From positions 31,866,663-31,930,662 of the forward strand of contig NC_134510.1 of NCBI RefSeq assembly GCF_027942865.1: a stretch of 64,000 nt of DNA. Direction: 5' to 3'. The notes below the pieces were generated by a model that did no database searches, had not been told where the DNA came from, and saw only the letters and a program-made list of their open reading frames with translations. Every line of letters starts with the position of its first letter. Within the stretch, counting starts at the first letter, position 1. The DNA is from Odontesthes bonariensis. Its lineage: Eukaryota; Chordata; Actinopteri; Atheriniformes; Atherinopsidae. The position numbers and the translations under genes are program-made. Below, piece after piece: positions 8,601 to 19,200 of the stretch.

Positions 8601-11507
8601 GGTGTTCTACTAAGATTCAGAAGGGAGCAAATAGCTGTCACAGCCGATGTAGAACAGATGTTCTATGGGTTCAAGGTCAGAGAGGACCACCGAAATTTCC
8701 TTCGGTTTCTGTGGTACAAAGATAATGATCCAGACAAGGAGATCGTTGATTACTGGATGACTGTGCACGTGTTCGGGAACAGCCCATCCCCAGCTGTAGC
8801 AACATATGGGCTGAGGAAAGCTGCAGAACAGGGAGAGACTGAACATGGTACAGACGCAAGGCATTTCATCTTCAGGAATTTTTATGTCGACGATGGACTC
8901 GCCTCAGTGGCCAAGGAGGTTGAAGCTATCAATCTTCTGCAGCGAACCAAGGCTCTGCTAGCTGAATCTAACTTAAGACTTCACAAGATAGCTTCCAATA
9001 GCTCAAAGGTCATGGAGGCTTTTCCTATGGAAGAACGATCAAGTGACTTTAAGGATCTAGATTTGGGAGCAGACCCCTTGCCCCTCCAGAGAAGTTTGGG
9101 TTTAAGCTGGGAACTCCAGACAGACAGTTTCACCTTCAGAGTGGCAAGAGATGTTAAACCATTTACTCGAAGAGGCATGCTGTCCACAGTAAATAGTCTT
9201 TATGATCCCCTTGGATTCGCTTCCCCCATAACAGTGCAAGGCAAAGCATTGGTGAGAGACGTTTCTTCAGAGCAGTATGAGTGGGACACGCCTCTCCCAC
9301 CAGAGAAAGAGACACAGTGGAAAGCATGGACCAACTCCTTAATTGAGCTAGAACAGGTTTGCATTCAGAGAGCATACATTCCAGTCTCTATGTCATGTTC
9401 TAAATGGACAGAACTATGTGTTTTTGCAGATGCTTCGACCATGGCTATAGCTGCTGTAGCCTTCCTGCGTGTCTTGGATTCAGAGGGAAAATGGCATGTA
9501 GGGTTTGTGATGGGAAAGTCAAAGCTAGCTCCTTACCCCATGCACACTGTACCTCGCCTGGAGTTGTGCGCAGCAGTCTTGGCAGTCGAGCTGGCAGAAG
9601 TGATCCAATCTGAAATAGATATTGAGCTGCAAGCAGTCAAGTTCTTCACAGATAGTCGCATCGTGCTGGGCTACATCCACAACAGTTCACGAAGGTTTTA
9701 TACCTATGTAGCCAACCGAGTAGCTCGTATTCGAAGCTCTACTGAACCAAAACAGTGGCAGTATGTGTTGACTGACCAAAACCCTGCAGACCAGGGAACC
9801 AGGCCAATTTCAGCAGCTTACCTGTCCTCATCCAGTTGGTTGCTTGGCCCCCCTTTTCTCAGGCAGTTAAACCAAGGTCAAGATGATGAAGCAGAACCAT
9901 TTGAGCTTGTAAACCCAGACAAAGACAAAGACGTTCGGGCCCAAGTCACCTCTCTTTTAACCAAGGTCACAGATCATTCTCTTGGATCCACAAGATTTGA
10001 ACGCTTCTCTACTTGGAAGAGTCTAGTAAGAGGTGTGGCATTTCTCATTCATGTAGTCAAGTCATTCTCAAGAGAGGCTAAGACTGAAAGTTGTAAGGGA
10101 TGGCATCAATGCAATCAGCTGCTCACCACAGAGCGTTCTCAAGCGAAGATGGATATCTTCAAGGCTGTGCAGGAGGATGTGTATAAAGAGGAGCTGAAAT
10201 GCTTAACTCAAGGTACCAAAGTGCGCTGCCAAAGTCCCCTTGCGAAGCTGGATCCCTTCATTGACAAGAGCGGATTGATTAGAGTTGGAGGTCGGATAAA
10301 CAGGGCAGATTTGGAAGACCAAGAGAAACATCCACTCATCCTGCCAGCTGGCCATCATGTAACCACTCTCGTGGTCCGACACTATCATGATAAAGTAGCC
10401 CACCAAGGTCGCCACTTCACAGAGGGTGCATTGCGCACCGCTGGTGTCTGGATAGTAGGAGGGAGGAGGCTTGTCTCTGGTATCATATTCAAATGTGTCA
10501 TCTGTAAGAAGTTAAGAGGCAAGAGAGAAGTTCAAAAGATGTCTGATCTGCCGGCTGACCGGCTGGAAATGGACCCGCCTTTTACTCATGTCGGGCTAGA
10601 CGTTTTCGGTCCATGGAGTGTCAACACTCGACGGACACGAGGTGGAGCTGCTGAGAGCAAGAGGTGGGCGGTCATTTTTGCTTGTTTAAGTACAAGAGCT
10701 GTGCACCTTGAAGTTATTGAAACCATGTCAACCTCGAGTTTCATCAACGCCTTGAGGCGCTTTCTATCCATACGTGGACCTATCAAACACCTAAGGTCAG
10801 ACAGAGGAACAAATTTCATCGGTGCTTGCAGAGAACTTAAGGTTAACACAGACGATTCTGAGATCAAGAACTACCTGCAAGAGCAGGGATGTACATGGAC
10901 CTTTAATGCTCCCCATTCCTCACACATGGGAGGAGCTTGGGAGAGACTTATAGGAGTGGCAAGACGCATCCTGGATGGACTGCTAGTAAAGGATGGTGCT
11001 ACCAGACTGTCTCATGAAGTGCTATCAACCTTGATGGCCGAGGTTATGGCCATTATGAACGCTCGACCACTGGTTCCAGTCTCATATGATGCAGAGATAC
11101 CTGAAATGCTCTCACCTGCCACCCTGCTCACCCAGAAGGCGAGTATTACTCCTGCACCTCTAGGAGACTTTGAATTGGACCATCTGTGCAAGGTGCAATG
11201 GCGCCAGGTCCAGAGCTTGGCAGACTCCTTCTGGAAAAGGTGGAGATTGGAGTACCTGGCAACACTTCAACCACGGAGGAAATGGACCTCAGAGAAGCCT
11301 GACCTCCAGGAAGGGGACATTGTTTTGATAAAGGACGTTCAAGCGAAACGCAACGAGTGGCCTCTTGGACGGATAGTTAAGGCCATTGCCAGCTCAGACT
11401 GCAAAGTCCGTAAGGTCGTAGTGAAGATTCTTAGTCAAGGGGTAATTAAAGAGTATCTTAGACCCATCAGTGATGTTGTTTTACTTATGCCGCAGAAGAA
11501 AGAGTAA
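5649..11507 (+). CDS. BEL/Pao gag-pol polyprotein (1952 aa)
   Basis: Single frame from ATG 5649 (MSDQEERRSQ); the frame is open nine codons further upstream but without an ATG. Order of domains: E/K/A-rich coiled-coil-like N-terminus (about 1-110); BEL-type gag (about 200-400); zinc knuckle C518-X2-C521-X5-H527-X4-C532; retropepsin-like protease with the BEL-type LDDQS at D625-D626; reverse transcriptase with catalytic D1000 and YVDD at 1079-1082; RNase H with D1261, E1305, D1335; integrase zinc region about 1580-1625 and catalytic D1651, D1718, E1765; then a C-terminal domain typical of Pao polyproteins (WKRWR, GDIVLIKD). All catalytic residues are present, so the polyprotein looks intact. 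Function: self-replication through an RNA intermediate. Confidence 0.95.
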   Translation: MSDQEERRSQLETRSRVSASHKSSRASTRTSVSAAATRARAKAEAAKIKVSFAEKEAAMMKEKASIEASLHVLKQEKETTAASKEAAIFEEAAAAVNYVEESALRELQDLALEDPIKRTKDYVETQPFDKHAPQEFQVAMSLPPILHHKSVMTRPSSKAQDSLYESFKDEDEHKPIAGEGYTPPPVPRVFFPKQEYSPVTPDPQNKSPTVTFQAPHLAQSNKYSPSTPQTTDLAQYLMRKEMVSSGLLAFDDCPENYWAWKVSFLAATRELNLSDQEELNLLVKWLGPESSAQAKRIRSVHVNKPRAGVFMVWERLEETYGSPEVIESALLEKLDTFPAISNKDTHKLRELGDLLKELEAAKAEGFLPGLMFLDTARGVNPIVEKLPFTMRERWITQGSKYKKDYQVPFPPFSFFVSFVCSQAKTRNDPSFAFNISSTPSQHKLGKVPKYFPKSTVTVRKTEVAAAISVPQVNTAIRKEEPDKQCPIHNKPHPLSKCRGFRGKHLDERKTYLKENSICFRCCASTKHMAKDCRTTLKCIECESEKHISALHPGPAPWSFGGQAEHSPEDKQSGENEDLVPPMVTSKCTKICGGAPKPRSCSKICLVKVSHADHPSKSHRVYAVLDDQSNRSLVKSEFFSLLDINSSASPYTLKTCSGTMETAGRKASNIVVESLDGKTKVTLPTLLECNYLPDDRSEIPTPECTQYFPHLRPVADKIPPIDTSAPILLLLGRDILSLHKVREQRNGPHNSPYAQRLDLGWVIVGELCLGGAHKTEVVNAYKTHVLQNGRSSFLKPCTNSIHIKEKLKGPTQCSLQTASHTEQISQETCKDGLGESVFQKTPEDDKPAMSVDDNNFLRIMEKEVHMDNENHWVAPLPFRTPRKPLLNNREQASQRLASLQRSFRKKPEMKEHFFDFMQKVIDNHQAEQAPQLEPGKECWYLPTFGVYHPQKPGKIRVVFDSSAEYKGTSLNDMLLSGPNLNNTLIGVLLRFRREQIAVTADVEQMFYGFKVREDHRNFLRFLWYKDNDPDKEIVDYWMTVHVFGNSPSPAVATYGLRKAAEQGETEHGTDARHFIFRNFYVDDGLASVAKEVEAINLLQRTKALLAESNLRLHKIASNSSKVMEAFPMEERSSDFKDLDLGADPLPLQRSLGLSWELQTDSFTFRVARDVKPFTRRGMLSTVNSLYDPLGFASPITVQGKALVRDVSSEQYEWDTPLPPEKETQWKAWTNSLIELEQVCIQRAYIPVSMSCSKWTELCVFADASTMAIAAVAFLRVLDSEGKWHVGFVMGKSKLAPYPMHTVPRLELCAAVLAVELAEVIQSEIDIELQAVKFFTDSRIVLGYIHNSSRRFYTYVANRVARIRSSTEPKQWQYVLTDQNPADQGTRPISAAYLSSSSWLLGPPFLRQLNQGQDDEAEPFELVNPDKDKDVRAQVTSLLTKVTDHSLGSTRFERFSTWKSLVRGVAFLIHVVKSFSREAKTESCKGWHQCNQLLTTERSQAKMDIFKAVQEDVYKEELKCLTQGTKVRCQSPLAKLDPFIDKSGLIRVGGRINRADLEDQEKHPLILPAGHHVTTLVVRHYHDKVAHQGRHFTEGALRTAGVWIVGGRRLVSGIIFKCVICKKLRGKREVQKMSDLPADRLEMDPPFTHVGLDVFGPWSVNTRRTRGGAAESKRWAVIFACLSTRAVHLEVIETMSTSSFINALRRFLSIRGPIKHLRSDRGTNFIGACRELKVNTDDSEIKNYLQEQGCTWTFNAPHSSHMGGAWERLIGVARRILDGLLVKDGATRLSHEVLSTLMAEVMAIMNARPLVPVSYDAEIPEMLSPATLLTQKASITPAPLGDFELDHLCKVQWRQVQSLADSFWKRWRLEYLATLQPRRKWTSEKPDLQEGDIVLIKDVQAKRNEWPLGRIVKAIASSDCKVRKVVVKILSQGVIKEYLRPISDVVLLMPQKKE

Positions 11508-11541
11508 ACAGTGGTATAACAATTGTATACCAAGCGGGGAG

Positions 11542-12083
11542 TGTTCTGACTCCTGTCAGTGACTGGGAAAGTTAAGTTTCCCCCTGGTGGTGATTTTCGG
11601 TTATTGCTGCATTGATTACCGGCTGCTTCCAGTGTTCATGCATAAGCTACAAGTGCTCCACCACAGAGAGTTGGTTGTCTGAGCCTTGGAGTGGAACCAA
11701 CAGTGAGTATTGATGCACTTGGTGTATTTTAGTTGTTTCATGACACTGTGTTGTTCAAGGTTATGTTTAGGCATTTATTTACGTTACGAAAACCGTGCTA
11801 ACTATGCTAATGCTAATCGCGAAGCATTTCGTTAGCAAGAAGCTAGTTAAGCTGTTATGGCTAATTTAGTTGAGTGTATTTCATGTTATGATTACTTTCC
11901 TGTGTGTGCATTCAGGTGATAATAGTATGTTAGACATATTTCATTTATCTATACTGTAACATGTTGTGTATTTCTTGTGTTGCAGTTTTACAAATAAAAA
12001 TATAACAGAAGATTCAGTAAAGCAACCTCAGTTAAACTACTGGTCTCTCATTTTGTTCGCTATCTGTCAGCCAGGACAGAATA
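11542..12083 (+). repeat. 3' LTR of right BEL copy (542 bp)
   Basis: TGTTCTG to CAGAATA. It matches 5037-5578 over its full length with no difference that I noticed. Unique flanking DNA (ctaagactg) starts at 12084. Confidence 0.92.
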
Positions 12084-12171
12084 CTAAGACTGCCCCTCAC
12101 AACACCTTTATGTCTTTTAGAATATTATACTGTATGCAACATAGACCACTATGCAAACATCATTTACGCTA

Positions 12172-12805
12172 GGTGCTGTTTACACATACCCAGGTATTTT
12201 GATAAACGAAGACCTTTCCCTTCGTTTGTGCCTTTCGTTTATACACAAACGGAGTTTTTTCCTCCGAAAACGAAGCATAAAAAAAACTCCGGCAAAAGTG
12301 GAGATTTTTTAAAAACTCCGTTTAGCGTTTGTGTATAAACTGGTTGAAAGAGACAAAAACGGAGTTTTGGGCAATTGAGAATGAGGAGTTGTCGTCATAG
12401 TACAGAGCCCCGCCCCTATCCGCCATGTTGGCAGGAAGCTAGCGTGAAAACGCCACAGTGAAAACGCAGTTTTATAGTCCAGCGCAACATTTAAAAGTAA
12501 CTCAGTCTTGCTGTCAGTCCACACACGAGCCTGGCGCCATACTTTCTTCTTGAAAAGGATCCGGAAGTTCTTCCTGTCAGCGGTTCTCTATTAGGCTTCT
12601 GATTGGCTTGTGTGGAATTCTCATTGTTCTAACACTGCCACCGTGAGGCTTGGTGTAATTTAACAGCTCCTGATAGCGTATTTATGCTGATCAATGTAGA
12701 CGTGTTTTTTTTTTTAAACGGGGCTGTGTGCACCTAGTCATTGTTGCAAACGAAGGTTAGAAAATATGCGTTTATCAAAATACCCGGGTTTGTGTAAACA
12801 GCACC
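12172..12805. mobile_element. 634-bp MITE with 37-bp terminal inverted repeats
   Basis: Ends are GGTGCTGTTTACACA (12172 on) and its inverse (to 12805). The TIRs run 12172-12208 and 12769-12805 with two mismatches. Both ends are flanked by TA (CTA if the last C is counted), consistent with a 2- or 3-bp target duplication. There is no coding capacity. The interior has a 15-bp perfect inverted repeat (12237-12251 with 12326-12340) and repeated AACTCCG/CGGAG motifs. Superfamily is not assigned. It lies in the same bcan intron as the BEL tandem, 88 bp from the right LTR. Confidence 0.85.
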
Positions 12806-13085
12806 TAAGTGTACTATATCTCCATTGAGTTAGAGTTTTAACCAATCAATCAAAAAAATCTGCACTTAAATAGCTTTTTTAAGATTATGAGGAAGTTAAT
12901 CTTTGCCCTGATGGATTGAATGTGTCAAATACTGCAATAGGATTTTCAATCATGATGAAACTGGGAAACACTGCCTTTAAGACATTCAATCTTAGATAAT
13001 GTGGTGTGCTGTACAGTACTTGCCAGATTCACTTGCTCCAAGTAATAACATCTTAATCTTAGCAGACCTCAAACCAAGTTTGTAC

Positions 13086-13244
13086 CGTTGATGTAGACTT
13101 GCTCCTCGGGAGTCATGACAGAGAGTAGATGTCCGCCACACATCCGGCAGTGCTGCTCGGCTGCCTCCCAGCTCTGCTGTTTACTGAAGTGACGATAACA
13201 AAAACCCTGAAACTTCTCCCAGCCTGGCTCACATTCCTCTGCAT
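13086..13244 (-). CDS. bcan: bcan exon 11: first exon of C-type lectin domain
   Basis: 159 bp, phase 1 to 1, acceptor CTGTTTTAG, donor G|GTACAA. Encodes [17 protein letters not shown] and [11 protein letters not shown], ending TPEEQVYIN. The continuation with the calcium-binding motifs (EPN/WND region) is not present anywhere between here and position 1, so the next exon is beyond the BEL tandem. Confidence 0.9.
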
Positions 13245-16200
13245 CTAAAACAGAGTGGATAACACGGTAAAGACACATGTCAAAGAGTTAAATATAATGT
13301 GAGTTAGAGGAGACATATTGCTGAGAATGTGTTATGTTAAAAATGGCCGGCACTACACCTGTCTGACACAAGTCTCCTCCGTAACCGGGCAAACAAAAAC
13401 ACCTTATTGATTCACCATCAACACAAGTGCCTCCATTCAAACAAGGGTTCTCCAGGCAAGAATCTGCAAACACAAGCGGATGAAAATTAAATCAGAATAT
13501 GTATGGACAATATTCAATATAACTTTAAATATTCATATTTTAGAAGAAATTGAATAATGCCATATAGCATTAGATTTAGTTGTCAGAGTTGTTAAGGTCT
13601 TAATTGGCTGAAGCTGGGAAGGTGCCACTATTAGGGTTTCACCTCTCATGCTGAAGCTTACCATGCTCACTTCTGCACTGTATATGCTATTTCTTTTTCA
13701 GTTAACTTTAATTCTAAGTCCCTTTTCCTTCGAAACTCTTTGTCAAGTCACCACTTAATTTTGCCATAACTGAAGTCACGCACACATTATGCTTCAAGCT
13801 GTTTTCAATCTGAATGAGAATCATATTTATTGTTTATTCCTACTATCTTGCCAACAATTGTTTTAATTTGGTTCTATTTTTTCTGTATTTGTGTGACCCA
13901 TACAAAACTGCATTCAGAAGAAGAGCCCTCAAATATTTTGCTGTCTGACTAGTTGGTATCTAGATACACGACCCTGTCTCCATCAGTGGAGCTGAGGTGG
14001 AGCAGAAGATGTTTAGATTCGTGGAAATACATTTTATAGAAAGCCTGCCATGGTCATCACAAATCGTAACTCCAGTCAAGACAGCTTCTTAAAGCCTAAA
14101 ATGAACAGGAACAACTGAGAGCATCCAGAAAGAAACATCACAAAGTGGCATTGAATGTGCTCAAAAACACATGCAGAGGATGATTTAAAGCATTCAGTAA
14201 AACATTAGGGTCCATCTACTAAACATCAAGAGATGTCCATTTATTGTAAAACAAAGTGACTACATCTGTCATGTCATTATATAATCAATCTCCTGTTGCA
14301 TAATGATGCTGAAATTCAAGTGTGCATTTTTTTTTTTTTAATGGAAAGCTACCAGCAGGCGGAGCTGCTACATCAGGTTTGGTTTCCACTAACTGATTAC
14401 AGTGTCATATATTTTGCAAATCTTCCTACAGGGTCTTCTTATCATTAAGAATTAACCTTTTTCTTTTAGAAATTAATATTGATATGATAATATGAAAATG
14501 TCTCTTAAATACCCGAACTCGAAACCAGGGTTTGAATCCCATTCCTGCTTTTCTTACCTCTTTTATTTCTTCCCCTACCCGAACCAGGGTTTGCATCCCC
14601 ACCCCGCTGTGACTCGTGTGCAGTTGGTGAGAGGCTGAGGTACCTAACTTATCGCACTTACTCTAGCACTAGTTTTGCTCTTAGCTGTTTGGTTTTGGAA
14701 GGAAATGCACTTATGATTTCTTGTGACCTGAAGTTCTTTTGCCTACCGATGTTGAACGCACTTATTGTAAGTCGCTTTGGTTAAAAGCGTCTGCAAAATG
14801 ACCGTAATGTAATGTAATGTAATGTTAAATGCAACAGTACAATATAATAAATAAGACATTCTTGAGCTATTTATTTTCAACCACAAACAATATTGGCATT
14901 TAGTATATATATATATTAAGTGTATATTCTAAGTGAGAATAATCCATGTAAATGATGTAATCTTTTCAAAATGTAGCTCTGTTCATTTTTCATGATGGTT
15001 AGCTGCTCATGTAAGGTAAACATCGTGTGAGTTGTCAAAGAAAACAACGGACTGCGCTCATTTGTACGTCATTTGAAAGTGTCGGCCAAATGAGTAGATG
15101 TGAATCAGTAATGTGAAAAGAAATCCATCTCAAACTAGTGTTGTTGAAAGTACAGTAAATTATACACTTAAGTTATTCATCCAAATGTATTAGATAAAAT
15201 GGAAGGCTCCATCTGTTGTTTTGAATCTGCTTCCCCCTATTCTAAACAACAGTACAAGCACATTAACACCAGCTGTTGTGCTTTATGGAGTACAACTACC
15301 TGAAATGCCTCCTTGTTTTGCAGCCGGCAGGGAGGCACCCATGGCTGTCTGCGCCCCCTCTTCTTTTGTAAGATACTCAGGATGAATGGTGGGAGCAACT
15401 ATGGTCACATCACTGCCGTCGGTGGTGAGTGCTGGACTAGAGGTCTTCTCTTCTTCAGGACGCCATGTGCATATGTCAACCGAGGGCTCGTCTGTGCCGG
15501 GCTCCCCCTCAGCTCGCTCAGATCCATGTTCTGTTGAGACAGTTTAATAAGACATCTTACTGTATATATTCGTAGCTTATATATAGACAGATAATGTCAC
15601 TCAAATACTTTCCAAGAAAAAATGAGTTCACAGAGAACTTTTTAACAAAAAGGTGAGTACTGAATCTGTTGCTCAGTTTATTTCTAAGTTTCAGGGGTGC
15701 ATTTGACATTTTAAGTAATGGTTTGGTTACGGATTATTTTTCTGTTAATTCTGGTCATTTTCAGCTATTCAAACCAATCAGTTGGTTAGACCACAAGCAT
15801 GCTTTAAAGGTCTGAAGACCTGGTTGACTCTGAATTTTCTGCTTCTAAATTCAGACAAAACTAAAGTGGTTGTCTTTGGACCTGAGCGCCTCAGGAAGTC
15901 ACTGTCTAGCTATATGGTTACTCTAGATAGCATTACCTTACCTTCCGGTATGACCTTGACAAACTCTGGAGTGATTTTGGACCCGACTCTGTCCTTTGAC
16001 AACTCCCATAAAAGACTGGTTTCTTTAACCTTTGTAATACTGCCATGATTGGGAACATCCTAACATACTGGTTTGAATTAGACTATACCCTTCAAGTGTC
16101 TTGAGTTGAGTTGATTTTGGTGCTATACAAATAAAACTGCATTGAATTTAATTGAATTATTCATCTCTATTTAGTTCAGTGTTGACATTTGTTTACATCA

Positions 16201-19200
16201 TTTTTCTTTGTTTGATTTAATACTTTATGATGAGTGGCAAAAAACATGTGAACCTATTCTTTGTTTCAGCAATATAATTGACTAACAGAGTAGAGGAAGT
16301 GACTGTTGGATACACAAAATGTTACCATTAATATTGCTTGTGGTAATCTCTTGTTCCATAGAGATGTCTTCAGATTCCTCAGTGACAGGAGGCACAGCGC
16401 TGTATTCCCGATCAGAGCGGGACTCCTGCGGAGTGGAGAAGGAAGGTTCTGGTTCCCAGCCAGGTGTCATGGTCAAATGAGGGATCAGTGTGATTTTTAT
16501 CTTTGATGGGGGGGGTGCATCAGTGCCAGCCTCATCAGTAATTCCATCCGAGGTGTGATCGACTGGAACTGTTGGGTTTGTCAAATGGAGTTCCAGTTTC
16601 ATCTGCGGACTTTCTCCTGATAATTCACCTGATCCCTCTGGATCGTTGTCTGTGATACTCTGGGCTGTGTTGAGGAAGATTGAAGGGTTTTCTCCTAATC
16701 CCTGCTGGTCATGCTTATCCTGAACATCTTCCAGAGATTCAGCATCGGATGAAACATTATCTAGTGGTAGGAATGTTACAATTTCTGGTGAGATGGCTTC
16801 AGTCTCCACAGAAGCTGGAAATGGGGTTACAGACACTGGGGATGCCAACAATGTAAATGAATTATTTTGTAGACTGGAGTATGTGTCATTTAGAACTACT
16901 CCAGCTAATGGGATTTCTACTGGATACATGTGTCCACTCTGCTCTGTTGGATCATCTGGTGCCGTCTCCTCTGAAGTGCTGCTGAATTCCTCATTACCGT
17001 GGTCCACCGGGATAGAGGACTCTGTTGTTACACCTGAGTGCTCTTCAGTGGGATTAAAACCTGTAAAGAGGGAACATAATCAAGCACATCTGTCCACTTC
17101 TGAAGCAGCTTAGATTGAAAATGAAAAATATGCAAAAACAGAGCAGCAGATAATGTTCAGTCAGAATTGAAGCTTGATATCTCCTGCATTTTTACCATTA
17201 ACTGTGCAGACATTTCACTCCACATGGAGGAAACAAATATTGAATTTTTGCTAAAAAATTAACGACAACTCCAGTTTGACAAGAATATATTTGTCAGCAG
17301 CTGTGACGTAAAACAGTTGATACAGGTCTACAATGAGTCTAAGAAGTATTTTATTATGAGAGGCTGACATGTACTCACTTGAATCTGAAGTAGGGACCAC
17401 TTCAGAGGTGGTAAGGACTTCTATACCCATCAAACATTGGCTAGTAGAGTTGTTTGTTTCCTCATGTAGAAGAGGATTTGTGGTGTCCTCTTCAGATCCC
17501 TCTTCTGTTGGGTGTTTCTCAGGTGTACTGTTATCAAAGGATGGTAACATAGTGGTGTTGTGGACATAAGTTTCTTGAGTGTGGGGTGAAATGTCAGCTG
17601 ATATTTCCTCAGCAGTATCGGTGGTGGCTTCTTCTGGCTGTCCTGAGACATCAGATTCAGTTACAGAGCTGTGTTCCATGTGGACATCTTGAGTGTGGTC
17701 CTCTTGTGAAACTGGAAGATCACTTTCTTCCTGATGCACCTGAATTTCATCTGCCTCAGATGTGGCATTCACAAAGTGAATATCCATGCTTTCAGTCTCA
17801 GATACATGGTCTTCTGTTGGCTTTGTGCTTTCTGAAGTCCCAACATCAGTTGTTGTTATGGTAGGATCTCCAAGAGTCACCACAGCATCAAGCTTTAGAG
17901 TAGTTGTTGGATGAGACTGTTCATGATCTGTCTCTGGGTTTTCTTCAGGTGCTGGCTGATAGGACTCTGGGTAGCTGGCCTTCTTTACCAGCTCCCAGGC
18001 ATATTTGGTGGACAAGCTGTCTTGATGCTCAGACAGAGGAGTCACAGACTGAGCAGGGTCTTCTGTGAATGCATAACCTCTTACTGGGGACTGAGCGTCC
18101 ACAGGGCCCTGCTTTACTGGATTTGCTGTTTGGGCACGTTGCACCTCTTCAACTCTGTCTGGCGTTATGTCACTTTGACTGACGTCCCCCTGTGTTGTTA
18201 AGAAAATAATGTCTTGGCCAATGTCTTCTGGCTCAGTGGCAAGAAAATCTTGGGGAGATTCAGTGTAAGGACCATTATCACCTGGAGAAAAATAAAGGTG
18301 TTAAAAAAAGTTATTTATATTGCCTTTCTGTCCTGTTAACAATCTCTTGACCTTTAGACTTATAATGGTTCCCCCGACAGGTAAATTTACAAAAAACTGT
18401 AGCTTCCCCCCAAAAAAGATTGCTTTCTTACTTTTAAAGCAATAAACATCGTGTCGAGAGTGAATCTCTGGGAAGCCTGTCTGGTTGCTGTATTGATAGA
18501 TGGTTTTAACGCCAGGTTCGCCACCTCCACAGCGCTCTCTAGGGGTGACGATGGGATAACGCACGCTGCCGTCTGCCAGCCACCCGGGGCTGCAGTGGTT
18601 TAGTCCGTCACTCCAGGCTGCGTATAGCTGAGCTGTGGTGGCCAGCTCTGCACCGTGACTCACACAGTAAGCCATGGCTTCCCAGAAGGTGAAACGCTGG
18701 GGGGCGGAGCCATAGAACACCTCACCTTTAAGTAGAGAGATAGATGTCGTGATTTCTTTTCAATCTTTTAACTGTTGCTTTTGCTGTAGTTTTAGATGCT
18801 ACACCTGTCACAGTTAGCAGTCAAATTAAGTATTTTTACAATTTATCCACAGTTTTTTTTTTATCATTTTATTTTTCCCACTGCTCTGCTCTGTCTATAC
18901 ACACCTGTTTGTCATCAGTCATCACTCACTTGGATAGTTATCTTCCTTATTTCTCTTGTTGCTCGCCAGATAGTCTTTTTTTTGTTCTTCTTTTGTTGGG
19001 GCATCATGTTGTGTTTTTATACCTGTCTTTCCCTTGTTTGTACACTAATCTTTTCCCTCCCAACATTTCTTTGTCCCTGTAGTGTTTTCAGACTGAGATT
19101 TTATTCTGCTTTGCTGCCTGCTGCCTTTCTATTTGTTTGCTCCACTGCCTGACTTCTCATGCTTGTTGCATATTATCTGGCTTTGTCTTTTCTTGACTCT

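Larger units (their letters stand above)
5037..12083 (+). mobile_element. BEL/Pao LTR retrotransposon, complete right copy (7047 bp)
   Basis: LTR (5037-5578), 70-nt leader, one long gag-pol frame, polypurine tract (ending 11541) and LTR (11542-12083). There is no env-like frame. The two LTRs appear identical by eye, which suggests recent insertion or recent homogenisation. The element is antisense to the surrounding bcan gene and lies in the intron that follows the first C-type lectin exon. The 5 bases after the right LTR (ctaag) would be one half of a target-site duplication; its partner is outside the window. Confidence 0.93.

Noticed and set aside
14528-14540. True tRNA gene
   Set aside because: Only a B-box-like sequence is present, without a foldable cloverleaf, and it is followed by a SINE tail.
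15313-15537. Plus-strand open frame of 74 codons
   Set aside because: Antisense shadow of bcan exon 9.
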